A program made the position numbers and the translations under genes. Positions 14,392 to 22,974 of a DNA stretch of 26,345 bases are shown here, piece after piece (positions within the stretch are counted from its first letter, which is position 1; the number at the start of each line of letters is the position of its first letter). Source of the stretch: an uncultured Clostridia bacterium (GTDB lineage: Bacteria > Bacillota > Clostridia > Christensenellales > UBA1242); NCBI GenBank assembly GCA_947625955.1, contig CANQQH010000004.1, positions 1 through 26,345 on the forward strand. The letters are read 5' to 3'. A model generated the notes under the pieces. The model was not told where the DNA came from. It saw only the letters and a list, made by a program, of their open reading frames with translations, and did no database searches.

Positions 14392-16074
14392 TTAGAAATT
14401 TTTTCCCTCAGCCAAAAGTTCCCTCGCGTGAAGAAGCGAATGTTCTGTAATGTTTCCACTGATAAGCCTTGCAATTTCTCTCTCCCTTGCTTCACCCTTA
14501 ATGGCTGCAACACTTGTTGTGGTTGTATTGTTATTTTCAATCTTTTCAATAAGCAAATGATTGTCGGCATAACTTGCAATTTGTGGCAAATGTGAAACGC
14601 AAATAACCTGCGCAATCTTTCCAACGCTTTTAAGTTTCTTTGCAAGCGACAGCGCAACAACGCCACTGACCCCTGTGTCTATTTCATCAAAAACAAGAGT
14701 TTCAATTCCTTCGAGCTTTGCCGTCACATTCTTGACCGCAAGCATGAACCTGCTCATCTCGCCACCACTGGCAACATTTTTGAGCGGCTTCACCTCTTCG
14801 CCAAGGTTTGCCGAGAACATAAATTCAACGCTGTCAAGCCCTGTGCTTTGTTTGTTTTCAAAATCAAGCTTTGTTATTTTAACAACAAACTTTGCATTTT
14901 TCATCGACAAATCTTTCAATTCTTTGGTTATTGCCTCTTCAAAATTTTTCGCAATTTCACATCTCTTTTGTGTTAATTTTGCTGCAATTTCGATGATTTT
15001 GGCAGATAATTCGTCTTTTTGCTGTTTTAATTGCTCAATGGTTTCAGTCGCGGATGTCAGCCTCAAAAACTCATTTTTTGTCCTTTCTAAATACTCATTA
15101 ATTTCACTAACACTTGCTCCATATTTCTTTTTGAGCGACGAAAGAAGGTCAAGCCTATTCTCATTTTCTTTTGCCTTCTCTTCATCAATATAGAGCTTGT
15201 CTATTTCTTCTTCAAGCGAGTTTGAGATGTCGTCAAGCTCAATTCTTGCCGATTCCAACCTTTCAATAATAGGATTGAGTTTGTCATAGAACTGACTAAC
15301 CGAGCCAAGCAAAGTTATAACTTTTTTAACGCCCTCAATCGCGCCTGAATATTCATAGCCGTCGCCACTTGTCATTTTAACGGCACTCGAAACAGCTTCA
15401 ACAATCTTCTCTTGGTGGAGCACTTGGTTGCGATATTCTTTCAGCTCTTCCTCTTCGCCATCATGGAAGTTAGCCTCTTCAATTTCGTCAATTTGATACT
15501 TATAAAGGTCGATGAGGCGATTTCGTTCAAGGTCATCGCCATTGAAATCATTCAATTCATCAACAACGCTGTTATACTTTGTGTATAATTCATAATACTC
15601 ATTTTTGAGTTTTTCAACTTCTTTGCCGCCAAACATGTCGAGAATTTTCAAGTGGTTTTGCACTTTCAAGAGGTTTTGGTGCTCGAACTGTCCGTGCAAG
15701 TCCATAAGCGGTGCCGATAATTTTTTGAGCATGGAAAGTGTGAACGAATTGCCATTAACTCGGCACTCGTTTCTTCCGTCAACGCCGAGTTTTCTTGTGA
15801 TTATTATGGTGTCGTCTTCGTCGAGTCCAAACTCACAAAGAACCTTTTTCACATTCTCTTTCACCGAAGTGAAAACCGCCTCAACGCTTGCAAACTTCTC
15901 ACCCTTCGAAACAAGACTTTTGTCAGCCTTTTCGCCAAGAAGAAGTGATAATGCATCAACAATCAAAGATTTACCAGCACCAGTTTCACCCGTTAAAACA
16001 TTGAAATTTTTGCCAAACTCAATAGTTTGCGAGTGAATAAGCGCCAAATTATTGATAGTCAATCTCTCTAACAT
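14392..16074 (-). CDS. recN: DNA repair protein RecN
   Basis: RecN is an SMC-like ATPase that acts early in double-strand break repair. The 560-residue protein has Walker A GETGAGKS (29-36), a long central coiled coil (about 150-385, acidic and Lys/Glu-rich), ABC signature ASGGEMSR (435-442), Walker B LVFDEIDTG (460-468) and a His switch in SHLPQIA (His495). Length is normal. AAGGAG precedes the ATG, 9 bp after xseB. Its place before spoIVB is conserved across Firmicutes. Confidence 0.97.
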   Translation of the reverse strand: MLERLTINNLALIHSQTIEFGKNFNVLTGETGAGKSLIVDALSLLLGEKADKSLVSKGEKFASVEAVFTSVKENVKKVLCEFGLDEDDTIIITRKLGVDGRNECRVNGNSFTLSMLKKLSAPLMDLHGQFEHQNLLKVQNHLKILDMFGGKEVEKLKNEYYELYTKYNSVVDELNDFNGDDLERNRLIDLYKYQIDEIEEANFHDGEEEELKEYRNQVLHQEKIVEAVSSAVKMTSGDGYEYSGAIEGVKKVITLLGSVSQFYDKLNPIIERLESARIELDDISNSLEEEIDKLYIDEEKAKENENRLDLLSSLKKKYGASVSEINEYLERTKNEFLRLTSATETIEQLKQQKDELSAKIIEIAAKLTQKRCEIAKNFEEAITKELKDLSMKNAKFVVKITKLDFENKQSTGLDSVEFMFSANLGEEVKPLKNVASGGEMSRFMLAVKNVTAKLEGIETLVFDEIDTGVSGVVALSLAKKLKSVGKIAQVICVSHLPQIASYADNHLLIEKIENNNTTTTSVAAIKGEAREREIARLISGNITEHSLLHARELLAEGKNF

Positions 16075-16083
16075 AAAAACTCC

Positions 16084-16308
16084 TTAGTTGCTTGAATCGA
16101 TATCGGTAAATGGCTTGATAACAATTTCATCAAGTTGCTTCTTTATGATCTCAACTTTGCCTTCTGTTTCCTTCAATTTGTCAAAACAAATCTTACTCAG
16201 CTGAACACTTTTTTCAAAAAGTGCGATTGCATCGTCAAGCCCTTTATCATTATTTTCAAGCTCATTAAGTATTTTTTCAAGTTCTTTTACTGCCTCTTCA
16301 TAGGTCAT
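16084..16308 (-). CDS. xseB: Exodeoxyribonuclease VII small subunit
   Basis: The 74-residue helical protein binds several copies to each XseA in exonuclease VII. It shows the typical start MTYEEAVKELEKILNELEN and the segment LDDAIALFEKSVQLSKICFD. Its ATG overlaps the xseA stop by 4 bp (ATGA), so the subunits are translationally coupled. Confidence 0.95.
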   Translation of the reverse strand: MTYEEAVKELEKILNELENNDKGLDDAIALFEKSVQLSKICFDKLKETEGKVEIIKKQLDEIVIKPFTDIDSSN

Positions 16309-17492
16309 AATTTTTTCTCCTTAACACTTTTAACTTCACTCAAAATAACTCCATTTTCAACGAAAGTTTCAAGTTCATCTCCAACCTTGACATTTTTTAT
16401 GTCAACAGTCTTTCCGCCCGACAAAACCTTCGCATATCCTGATTTGAGAATTGCAAGAGGATTGCTCTTTTCAACCATCGTTGTTAGCACTTCTAATCTG
16501 CTTTTTTTGCCAGAAATGATAAAATCTACCCTGTTTTTCACACTCTCAACCACACTTTTTGCGTCTTTTTTAGCAAGGTCGATTCTTGATGTTATATTCT
16601 TTGCGATGAGCGATGTGAGGTTTTTCACAGCGCATGCATCATCTTCAAGCATGCTCATAAGTTTTGTTTTCAGGCGACTTTTAATTGCGTCCAAGAGCTC
16701 CACTTCTTCATAGAAATCAAAGACCGCAAGTTCTGCCGCAACCGACGGAGTTGGCGCTCGAAGGTCACTTGCAAAATCGATGATGGTATAGTCAGTTTCA
16801 TGCCCAACCGCAGATATAACCGGAAGCTCACTTTCAAAGACTGCTCTTGCAACTATTTCTGTGTTGAATGGCGACAAGTCTTCAAACGACCCACCACCGC
16901 GCGCAACAATGATAACATCAACATTCTTTTGTTCATTGAACCAATCAATGCCCTTTGCAATCTCTTTTTCGGCGTTTTCGCCCTGCACTTTTGCCGGGTA
17001 AACAAGAATATTTGTGTAGGGATTTTTAGCGCGAGTCACATGATTAATATCGCGTATAACGGCGCCAGTCTCACTTGTGACAACGCCGATTCTTTGCGCA
17101 TACTTTGGAATCTCTTTTTTCTTCGACGCATCAAAAATCCCCTCGGCTTCAAGCCTTGCTTTGAGCTCCAAAAACTTCTTATAAAGTTCGCCAAGCCCAT
17201 AGGTTTCAATCTTTTGAACCACGAACGACAGTCTGCCAAGCTTCACATGATAGTTGAGCCGCCCCGTCACCATCACCCTGTCACCATTCTTCGCAAAGGG
17301 ATAGAAACTTGAAAATTTCACGCACGAAAGCTGCGCACCTTCCTCTTTGAGATCAAAGTACGCAATGCCATTTGAGATTTTGAAATTCGTTATTTCACCA
17401 TAAACACTAACACCAAGCAGCAACTCTTCATTGTCGAAAATCTGCTTGATATAGTTGTTCAGTTGCGTCACACTAAGTGTCAAGTTCTGCAT
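16305..17492 (-). CDS. xseA: Exodeoxyribonuclease VII large subunit
   Basis: The catalytic subunit of a single-strand DNA exonuclease used in repair. The 395-residue protein has an N-terminal OB fold (about 1-100, ITNFKISNGIAYFDLKEEGA and MVTGRLNYHVKLGRL), then the catalytic domain with GVVTSETGAVIRD, VARGGGSFEDLSPFN and SAVGHETDYTIIDFASDLRA, all family signatures, and a coiled-coil region. It is shorter than the usual 400-460 residues, mainly in the coiled coil. The ATG overlaps the nusB stop by one base (TAATG). Confidence 0.96.
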   Translation of the reverse strand: MQNLTLSVTQLNNYIKQIFDNEELLLGVSVYGEITNFKISNGIAYFDLKEEGAQLSCVKFSSFYPFAKNGDRVMVTGRLNYHVKLGRLSFVVQKIETYGLGELYKKFLELKARLEAEGIFDASKKKEIPKYAQRIGVVTSETGAVIRDINHVTRAKNPYTNILVYPAKVQGENAEKEIAKGIDWFNEQKNVDVIIVARGGGSFEDLSPFNTEIVARAVFESELPVISAVGHETDYTIIDFASDLRAPTPSVAAELAVFDFYEEVELLDAIKSRLKTKLMSMLEDDACAVKNLTSLIAKNITSRIDLAKKDAKSVVESVKNRVDFIISGKKSRLEVLTTMVEKSNPLAILKSGYAKVLSGGKTVDIKNVKVGDELETFVENGVILSEVKSVKEKKL

Positions 17493-17881
17493 TATTCACC
17501 CACGAAATTTTTGAGCACACCATTTATATATGTCGCGCTCTTGTCGGTCGAGTAGGTCTTTGCAAGGTTCAAAGCCTCGTTGATTCCAACTTTTGCAGGC
17601 ACAATTTTATGCTCAATTTCGTATATTGCAACAAGCAAAAGCGCAAGGTCAACTTTGAAAATCCTGTCAATCTTGAAACTTTCGCTATATTTTTTGATGC
17701 TTTCCATGAGGTTGTCAAATTCGTTTATAACGCCGTTATAAACCTCACTTATATAGCCAACTTCGTCTTTGTTTTTGTCCTCAGCAAGATACTCTTCCAA
17801 AAGAGCCGTGTTCTTTTCTTTTGAAAACAAATATTCAAAAATTAACTTAAAAGCGCATTCGCGCGCATAACTTCTGCTCAT
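17492..17881 (-). CDS. nusB: Transcription antitermination protein NusB
   Basis: NusB with NusE binds boxA RNA during rRNA transcription antitermination. The 129-residue all-helical protein has the usual start (SRSYARECAFKLIFEYLF) and the conserved late region (ALLLVAIYEIEH, VGINEALNLAKTYSTDKSATYINGVL). Length is slightly short for the family. AAGGA precedes the ATG, which begins 2 bp after the stop of the unknown repeat protein. Confidence 0.95.
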   Translation of the reverse strand: MSRSYARECAFKLIFEYLFSKEKNTALLEEYLAEDKNKDEVGYISEVYNGVINEFDNLMESIKKYSESFKIDRIFKVDLALLLVAIYEIEHKIVPAKVGINEALNLAKTYSTDKSATYINGVLKNFVGE

Positions 17882-17883
17882 AA

Positions 17884-19413
17884 CTAATCCTTATTTTTAC
17901 CCAGTTCAGGCTGGCGTTCCTGTTCATTTTCTTCTTCTCTTTTTTTCAACTCTTCAGCCTGTTTTTTTTCAGCTTCCGTTCTGTCAGCTTCAAAACCAAG
18001 TCCAAAAGAATTTTGACCATTTTCAGGCTTCTTTTTCCTTTTAACTTCCTCAGACGGCACAAAATCCAAACCTAGTTCTGATATTTTTTCACTCGTCCAC
18101 CCTTCATCAAACGGAACGGTTGTTTTTCCAGAAACATTACCTAATGCGAATTCTCCACCTTTCTCCTTTCCCTTACCCTCTTGAGGTTCATTTCGAGTTA
18201 ACGTTGGAATGTTGTTGATAGGTGTATGGTATGGGTTCATCCTTGGAAAATTTGTGTGCACATTATCCCGAGATGGTTGGTATTGCATTGGTTTGTCTGG
18301 TTTTGGCGCTATACCTGGTTCAGGTTTTGAACCCCCTTGCTTCTCTTCGGGCTTTTTATCGTTTGGCTTGTTTTTTGGTGTTATAAAATTAAAAAATCCA
18401 TTGATAAGAGAACCATACACGCTGTCGTTTCCCTTTTTACCATCACTTTTACCAACTTTTAGCGTGCCCGGAGAAACAGCTTTTCCATTACTTTTTGGTG
18501 CAGCATATTTGATTGCGGCTGATTTTTTAGAGGTCGAACCAGACGACTTATCGCCAGAAGATGATTTTGCTGCGCCTTTATCTTTCTTTTTGGGTGCAGA
18601 TTTTTCTTCGCCGCCTTCTTTTTTCTCGCCATCCTTGTCGGGTCTCTTCTCCTCAAACTTGTCGTCTTTTTCGCCCTTTCCCTCTTTTTGAGTCTTTTCA
18701 AGGATTTTTCGAATATTTTGCTCTTGAACCTTATCGCCCGACTTTTGCGCCTCTTCAAGCTTTTTCTTGAGTGTCTCGCGAATAACAATAATTTCTTGTT
18801 CTTCAACTGGCACTTTTCGAGTCATAACACGGCTCGTTGTGTCAACCTTTGCTATTTTCTTCACGCCATTTTTTATAACAAAAACCTGAGGAATCTCGTT
18901 TCCATTCTCATCAAACCTTGGAGCAATTCCAAGCTGTTCATATATAGTCTCAACCCTATTGCCATCCTCATCAAAAGTTGGTTCAATGCCAAGCAATTGA
19001 TATAAATCTTTTATCGAGCCATCTTCGTTATATTGAACTTTCAAGCCGAGAATTTCATAAAGCTCGCGCATTTTCATGTCCTGCTCAGCTGCCTCTCGCG
19101 CTTTCTTTTCTTCTTCTGCATCCTCGCCTGTTTTTTTATTAAGTTCTGCTTCGTCAAGTGGCAATGCCACCCCAGCCCCTTCATTAGCTGGCACCGACGC
19201 AGCAGTCACATCGGTTTTGGGGTTCGCCTTTATAAGTTTCAAAAGTCTCGTGAACAAGACAACACAAACAATGAAAGGCAAAAGAGCAATCGCACCAATA
19301 ATGAAAAACATTAATTCGGAAATTAGTTCAGACAAGAAAAGCACAAAATCAGCAACAAACAAAACTCCGCATAGAATCAATATTGATAATAAAATACTCT
19401 TTCGCTTTTTCAT
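17884..19413 (-). CDS. Unknown membrane protein with three 20-residue repeats and a charged low-complexity tail
   Basis: I do not recognise this 509-residue protein. Residues 1-62 hold a short basic start (MKKRKS) and two membrane helices. Residues 118-176 contain three tandem repeats of about 20 residues with the pattern aromatic-x-x-LG-hydrophobic-x-P-x-FDEDGN: LYEILGLKVQYNEDGSIKD, LYQLLGIEPTFDEDGNRVET, IYEQLGIAPRFDENGNEIPQ. A coiled coil (about 200-240) and a Lys/Glu/Gly/Ser/Pro-rich, probably disordered region follow. Late segments NPYHTPINNIPTLTRNEP and FDEGWTSEKISELGLDFVPS may be short binding motifs. Both ends of the membrane pair, and so the long tail, are probably cytoplasmic. ATG at 19413 follows GAGAGG, 11 bp after asp23. 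Confidence 0.8.
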   Translation of the reverse strand: MKKRKSILLSILILCGVLFVADFVLFLSELISELMFFIIGAIALLPFIVCVVLFTRLLKLIKANPKTDVTAASVPANEGAGVALPLDEAELNKKTGEDAEEEKKAREAAEQDMKMRELYEILGLKVQYNEDGSIKDLYQLLGIEPTFDEDGNRVETIYEQLGIAPRFDENGNEIPQVFVIKNGVKKIAKVDTTSRVMTRKVPVEEQEIIVIRETLKKKLEEAQKSGDKVQEQNIRKILEKTQKEGKGEKDDKFEEKRPDKDGEKKEGGEEKSAPKKKDKGAAKSSSGDKSSGSTSKKSAAIKYAAPKSNGKAVSPGTLKVGKSDGKKGNDSVYGSLINGFFNFITPKNKPNDKKPEEKQGGSKPEPGIAPKPDKPMQYQPSRDNVHTNFPRMNPYHTPINNIPTLTRNEPQEGKGKEKGGEFALGNVSGKTTVPFDEGWTSEKISELGLDFVPSEEVKRKKKPENGQNSFGLGFEADRTEAEKKQAEELKKREEENEQERQPELGKNKD

Positions 19414-19424
19414 AAGAATACCTC

Positions 19425-19808
19425 TCACACAGGAACTTCTTCGATGTTTGAAAAGATAACCCCTGTCACATTAACATTTATTGCAACAACCTTGAAATTG
19501 GTCATGGACTCAATACTACTTTTAATATTCTCTTGAACCCTGAACGCAACATCCTTCACAGAATAGCCAAACAAAACATTGACATAGACATCAACATAAA
19601 CATCATTGTCTTCGCCAAAATCTATCATAACGCCATGATGATAGTTTTTATTAAAAACACGCTTTGAAAACTTCAACCCCGAAGCATCAAGCGACGCGAT
19701 GCCATTGATCTCTTGCGTTGCAAGTTTAACGATAGAAAGAACAACGTTTCTTTTATAGGAAACGCTACCGTCATCGCCGTTCAAAAGCATTTGCTTGTTT
19801 TTTGCCAT
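19425..19808 (-). CDS. Asp23/Gls24 family protein
   Basis: The 127-residue protein belongs to the Asp23/Gls24 (YqhY/YloU-type) family. The segments GSVSYKRNVVLSIVKLATQEINGIASLD and VYVDVYVNVLFGYSVKDVAFRVQENIKSSIESMTNFKV are in shortened form the family core (the second half is the conserved amphipathic part, with VAINVNVTGVIF at the end). YqhY lies next to nusB in B. subtilis and there affects acetyl-CoA carboxylase; accB/accC are absent here. AAGGAG precedes the ATG and a good promoter lies at 19835-19864. It heads the operon through recN. The neighbouring two-helix membrane protein could be its membrane anchor, as AmaP is for staphylococcal Asp23; that is inference. Confidence 0.9.
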   Translation of the reverse strand: MAKNKQMLLNGDDGSVSYKRNVVLSIVKLATQEINGIASLDASGLKFSKRVFNKNYHHGVMIDFGEDNDVYVDVYVNVLFGYSVKDVAFRVQENIKSSIESMTNFKVVAINVNVTGVIFSNIEEVPV

Positions 19809-19834
19809 AGTAACTCCTTATAATAATTATATAT

Positions 19835-19864
19835 ATTATAACATATAAGAAAAATATTTTGCAA
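19835..19864 (-). promoter_or_regulatory. Sigma-A-type promoter of the asp23-nusB-xseAB-recN operon
   Basis: Minus strand -35 TTGCAA (19859-19864), 18-bp spacer, -10 TATAAT (19835-19840), 26 bp before the asp23 start. Confidence 0.7.
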
Positions 19865-19913
19865 CGATTTTTTGAATATGCCTTAACAATTATTTATAGG
19901 GTCGCCCAAATAA

Positions 19914-19947
19914 TAAAAAAATACACCAAAACATGAGTTTTGATGCA
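19914..19947 (-). terminator. Terminator of the spoIIIA operon
   Basis: Read on the minus strand, an 11-bp stem (19947-19937 with 19932-19922, two G-U pairs) and a TCAT loop are followed by eight T. It separates spoIIIAH from asp23. Confidence 0.8.
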
Positions 19948-19979
19948 CTTTTTCACAACATTTTTCCAAAATTTGCGTT

Positions 19980-20447
19980 TTATTTAACAGGAAAAACTTT
20001 GATATGAGTTGGCAAAACACCAGTTCCGTTAACAAGAATTGCCAAAATTGCGCCGACCTCATCACCTGTTAAGCCGTTTGCGGTTTTAACAAAAACATTG
20101 AGGTTTTCGTTTGACGATGTCACGATAACATCTTCATAACCACGAGCAGAAATCAAGCTTTCAAGAACCAATTCTTCATCAATGTTTGCAGAGATGGCGT
20201 CGATTTGCGCTTGCGCTCTTTTGATTTCATCTTCGTTTGTGCTAGTCTTTATAATATTGTTATAGATGTCAAGTTGATAATTTCTTGATGCAATCTTATC
20301 CGCTCTTGTTGACGCGAAAAAGTTAGCGTTGATTGTTGTTGCTTCAATCCCACTCTCGCGTTTGTTGAGCGCAACATTAAGATACCCTGTCACAACAAGC
20401 AAAACGACCATGGAAACCAAAATAAATATTTTCTTTTTCTTACTCAT
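19980..20447 (-). CDS. spoIIIAH: Stage III sporulation protein AH
   Basis: SpoIIIAH spans the mother-cell membrane and binds forespore SpoIIQ across the gap, forming a ring of the feeding-tube channel. The 155-residue protein has a basic start and membrane helix (MSKKKKIFILVSMVVLLVVT) and an outer domain whose end (ARGYEDVIVTSSNENLNVFV, LTGDEVGAILAILVNGTGV) matches the ring-building fold related to secretion-system rings. It is shorter than B. subtilis SpoIIIAH (about 218), mostly in the linker. ATG 20447 has AAGGAGG 9 nt upstream; an earlier ATG at 20480 overlaps the spoIIIAG stop but would put this site within the gene. Confidence 0.9.
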   Translation of the reverse strand: MSKKKKIFILVSMVVLLVVTGYLNVALNKRESGIEATTINANFFASTRADKIASRNYQLDIYNNIIKTSTNEDEIKRAQAQIDAISANIDEELVLESLISARGYEDVIVTSSNENLNVFVKTANGLTGDEVGAILAILVNGTGVLPTHIKVFPVK

Positions 20448-20479
20448 AAGTTTACCCTCCTTAAAAAATAGAATTTTCA

Positions 20480-21052
20480 TTATTTCCCCTCCACCACTTC
20501 AACATTGGAAATATTAACAGAAAGAACATTTGAAACGATGTTTGTTAGCGTTGCTTTCAGCATGCTGTCTTTTGCCCCAGTTGCAACAATCAACACCCCA
20601 ATGATTTTTGGCAAGATCTCAACTTCAACAACTGGCGAATATATTGAGCCGTTCCGCGCTTCGTATACCGTTGTTTGAACGCTCGTCGAACCCGACTCGC
20701 CATTTTGGTTTGTGGTTGAATTTGACTCCATCAAATATTTTATTGTTGGGCTGCTGTCAACCATAACAAAGACCTCAACTTTACCAACACCCTCGATGTT
20801 TTTCAACACACATTCAAGTCTATTCTCAACAGCCTCGCAATATTCCAAAGATTTGAAAGAATTTGAAAGGCCATTAAGTCCACTTTCACTCGACGACTTT
20901 TTCTTTGGGAAAATGGTCGAAAGAAATATGACAAGCACAACCAGAATCAAAATAACAACTATCAAATTCTTAAAACTAAAAGTTTTCTTCTCTTTATCAT
21001 CCTCTGCTTTTGAGAACAACCTTTTGAAAAATGAGTTTTCACTTAGCGCCAC
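20480..21052 (-). CDS. spoIIIAG: Stage III sporulation protein AG
   Basis: SpoIIIAG forms a large membrane ring in the mother cell-forespore channel. The 190-residue protein has a cytoplasmic N-terminus, a membrane helix (about 29-47, NLIVVILILVVLVIFLSTI) and an outer domain with ENRLECVLKNIEGVGKVEVF and the late IIGVLIVATGAKD and VNISNVEVVEGK, as in the family. The start is GTG with GAGG 8 nt upstream. It follows an unusual 132-bp gap after spoIIIAF. B. subtilis has an internal sigma-E promoter before spoIIIAG, and the gap could hold its counterpart, but I could not find a convincing box. Confidence 0.92.
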   Translation of the reverse strand: MALSENSFFKRLFSKAEDDKEKKTFSFKNLIVVILILVVLVIFLSTIFPKKKSSSESGLNGLSNSFKSLEYCEAVENRLECVLKNIEGVGKVEVFVMVDSSPTIKYLMESNSTTNQNGESGSTSVQTTVYEARNGSIYSPVVEVEILPKIIGVLIVATGAKDSMLKATLTNIVSNVLSVNISNVEVVEGK

Positions 21053-21184
21053 AATTTCAACCTCTTTATATAATTATATTAAAAACATTTATCAAAATTA
21101 CATTTTTTGTTTTTGAACATAAAACACAACATTTTGTTGATACTAAGCAGAAATTTCAACATGAATTTTTACATTTTGCGTTTT

Positions 21185-21370
21185 TTATAATTCAAGTAGC
21201 CCCGCGCCATCCCCCATCAAAAAACTTATAATAGGATACGCAATTGAGCAAAACAAGTAGAGCCCAACAACTGAAAGCGTGAATTTTCTCAGTCGCCCCT
21301 CTGGCAATAAAATCCCAGCCAAAACCTCAAAAATAGTGCAGCAAACAATGTTTATTATGAAAGTTCTCAT
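21185..21370 (-). CDS. spoIIIAF: Stage III sporulation protein AF, short form
   Basis: Position and sequence identify this 61-residue protein: two membrane helices around LLPEGRLRKFTLSVVGLYLF, which matches the conserved LP-x4-KY-x3-VVGL motif of SpoIIIAF. B. subtilis SpoIIIAF is about 206 residues and has a ring-forming soluble domain after the helices. Here a TAA follows GAGLLEL, and the next 132 bp are AT-rich with stops in all frames, so no frameshift can restore that domain. ATG 21370 follows GAGG. The gap to spoIIIAE is 7 bp. It may act only as a membrane subunit of the channel. Confidence 0.85.
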   Translation of the reverse strand: MRTFIINIVCCTIFEVLAGILLPEGRLRKFTLSVVGLYLFCSIAYPIISFLMGDGAGLLEL

Positions 21371-21377
21371 ACACACC

Positions 21378-22589
21378 TCATATAATATTTGAAATTGAGC
21401 AAGTAATTAAAAAAATCGTCAAAAAATACATAAGTGCAACTCCAACAATAATTGCAACCAATAATTTCAAACTTTTGGCAATTGAATAGAGTAAATTTGC
21501 ACTTTGCGAATCTCCGATCGGTTCAATAACCCCCGCAAGAAGTTTGAGCCCAAGTTCAATAATCGCAATGCTAACAACAGGAACAATAATGGTTGCAAAC
21601 AAAAGTAGTATACCTGCAAACCCGGTTGCATTTTTAACAATGAGCCCACCTGCCTTAACAAGTTCAAAGCCGTCTGATATATATCCACCAAGCAAAGGAA
21701 TATAGTTCTTTATTGCAAATTTGGTTGCTTTAATACTTATTCCATCAGCCGCACCGGCAGTTATGCCCTGGAGCGAAAGAAATGCCATAAAAACCGCAAA
21801 AGTTGTTCCAGCAATCCATTTGAACAGCGACGACACAAACCCACCAAGTTTTGAAAGCTTCGTGTTTGGTGATATATTCCCAATTATTGCAAGCACCAAA
21901 CTTAGTGAAAAAATTGGCAAAAGCACATAAACAAAGATATTAGATATAACATTTGAAAAAAATGCAAGCATGGGCGTGTAAGCCTTCACAGTAACAACCC
22001 CACCCATAACAGTCATTAACGACAATAAAATTGGAAAAATTGCATTCATTTGCCTCTGCATTTGCGACAAACTAGTTTTTGTTTGAACAATAAGCTGAGA
22101 AGAAATAGTTGAAACAATAATAACCACAACAGAAAAACATACCAAATAAACAACTTCCCCAACCCCACTTATTTTTCCAGATCTTATGTTATTAAACATT
22201 GAGCAGAGCAAAACAACAATGAGAATCAAGAAAAGCGGAGACAAAACTTTCTTTATGGAATTTCGCAAAGAAGCAAGTAAAATATTGAAAAATGACGCAA
22301 TATTTATAGTTTCGCCGCCTTCAATAACTGAAACAACGAACTCTTTGAAACCTTTGCCACCAAACAAATCAAAGTCAAAATCAAGCTCATTGAATGCATC
22401 ATTAAGTTCGCTAAAATCAATACCATCAATAACCTTCGATGTTTCGCTTTTCAGTTCCTCTTCAACATTTTCAGTCGGTTCGTTTTCGGCAAACGCATAA
22501 TTATTCAAAAATAAATTATTATTTGTCATTAATATTAAAAACGCAAATAATAAAATAAAAAGCACAAACATTTGTCGTTTATAAATCAA
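21378..22589 (-). CDS. spoIIIAE: Stage III sporulation protein AE
   Basis: SpoIIIAE is the polytopic membrane core of the SpoIIIA complex. After a signal peptide (RQMFVLFILLFAFLILM, cleavage near AFAENE) and an acidic external segment (FSELNDAFNELDFDFDLFGG), about seven membrane helices follow, with the conserved VTVKAYTPMLAFFSN, LSLQGITAGAADGISIKATK and NYIPLLGGYISDGFELVKAG. Three starts are possible: TTG 22589, overlapping the spoIIIAD stop (TTGA); ATG 22646, with GGAGG 12 nt upstream but a 61-bp overlap; and ATG 22571. I favour 22589 because it gives a normal signal peptide and coupling, at low certainty. Confidence 0.92.
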   Translation of the reverse strand: MIYKRQMFVLFILLFAFLILMTNNNLFLNNYAFAENEPTENVEEELKSETSKVIDGIDFSELNDAFNELDFDFDLFGGKGFKEFVVSVIEGGETINIASFFNILLASLRNSIKKVLSPLFLILIVVLLCSMFNNIRSGKISGVGEVVYLVCFSVVVIIVSTISSQLIVQTKTSLSQMQRQMNAIFPILLSLMTVMGGVVTVKAYTPMLAFFSNVISNIFVYVLLPIFSLSLVLAIIGNISPNTKLSKLGGFVSSLFKWIAGTTFAVFMAFLSLQGITAGAADGISIKATKFAIKNYIPLLGGYISDGFELVKAGGLIVKNATGFAGILLLFATIIVPVVSIAIIELGLKLLAGVIEPIGDSQSANLLYSIAKSLKLLVAIIVGVALMYFLTIFLITCSISNII

Positions 22590-22966
22590 ATTAATGAAAT
22601 TATTGCGGAAATCATTGTTTTTACCATGGGCATTGCCATTAAGCATATTGCAATCTTACCTCCCACAATAATTTTATCAGCAATACTTTTATTTCCACTA
22701 TCTTCTGCAAGGTCGGCAGTGAACTCAGTCACATATCCAATAGAGATAACTTTTATTATGGGTTTCACCATGTTGAATTTCACATTTGCGATACTTTCAA
22801 TTGCCAAAAACTCATCAATGAGCCCATCGAACGCGTTTATACACAGCATAAATATGATAAGTCCACCACAAATGTTTGCTAAAACCGCAAAATCACTCTT
22901 ATATTCCTTCAAAATGATGTTAATTATTATCGTAACAATGCCAACACCAAGTATTTTAATAATCAT
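22586..22966 (-). CDS. spoIIIAD: Stage III sporulation protein AD
   Basis: A 126-residue membrane subunit of the SpoIIIA channel with about three to four helices. The conserved end AEDSGNKSIADKIIVGGKI and the middle segment VKPIIKVISIGYVTEF match the family. ATG 22966 follows GAGG by 6 nt; an upstream TTG would contain that site. Eight bp separate it from spoIIIAC. Confidence 0.93.
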   Translation of the reverse strand: MIIKILGVGIVTIIINIILKEYKSDFAVLANICGGLIIFMLCINAFDGLIDEFLAIESIANVKFNMVKPIIKVISIGYVTEFTADLAEDSGNKSIADKIIVGGKIAICLMAMPMVKTMISAIISLI

Positions 22967-22974
22967 ATTTATCC

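Noticed and set aside
18209..18691. 160-codon plus-strand frame rich in Phe, Ser and Pro
   Set aside because: It is the antisense reading of the Lys/Glu/Gly/Pro-rich tail of the repeat protein.
21053..21184. Remnant of the SpoIIIAF soluble domain
   Set aside because: Stops are frequent in all three minus frames, and no family motif is visible; it looks like a leader of spoIIIAG. A short CAACA/TGTTG repeat in it is too small to call.
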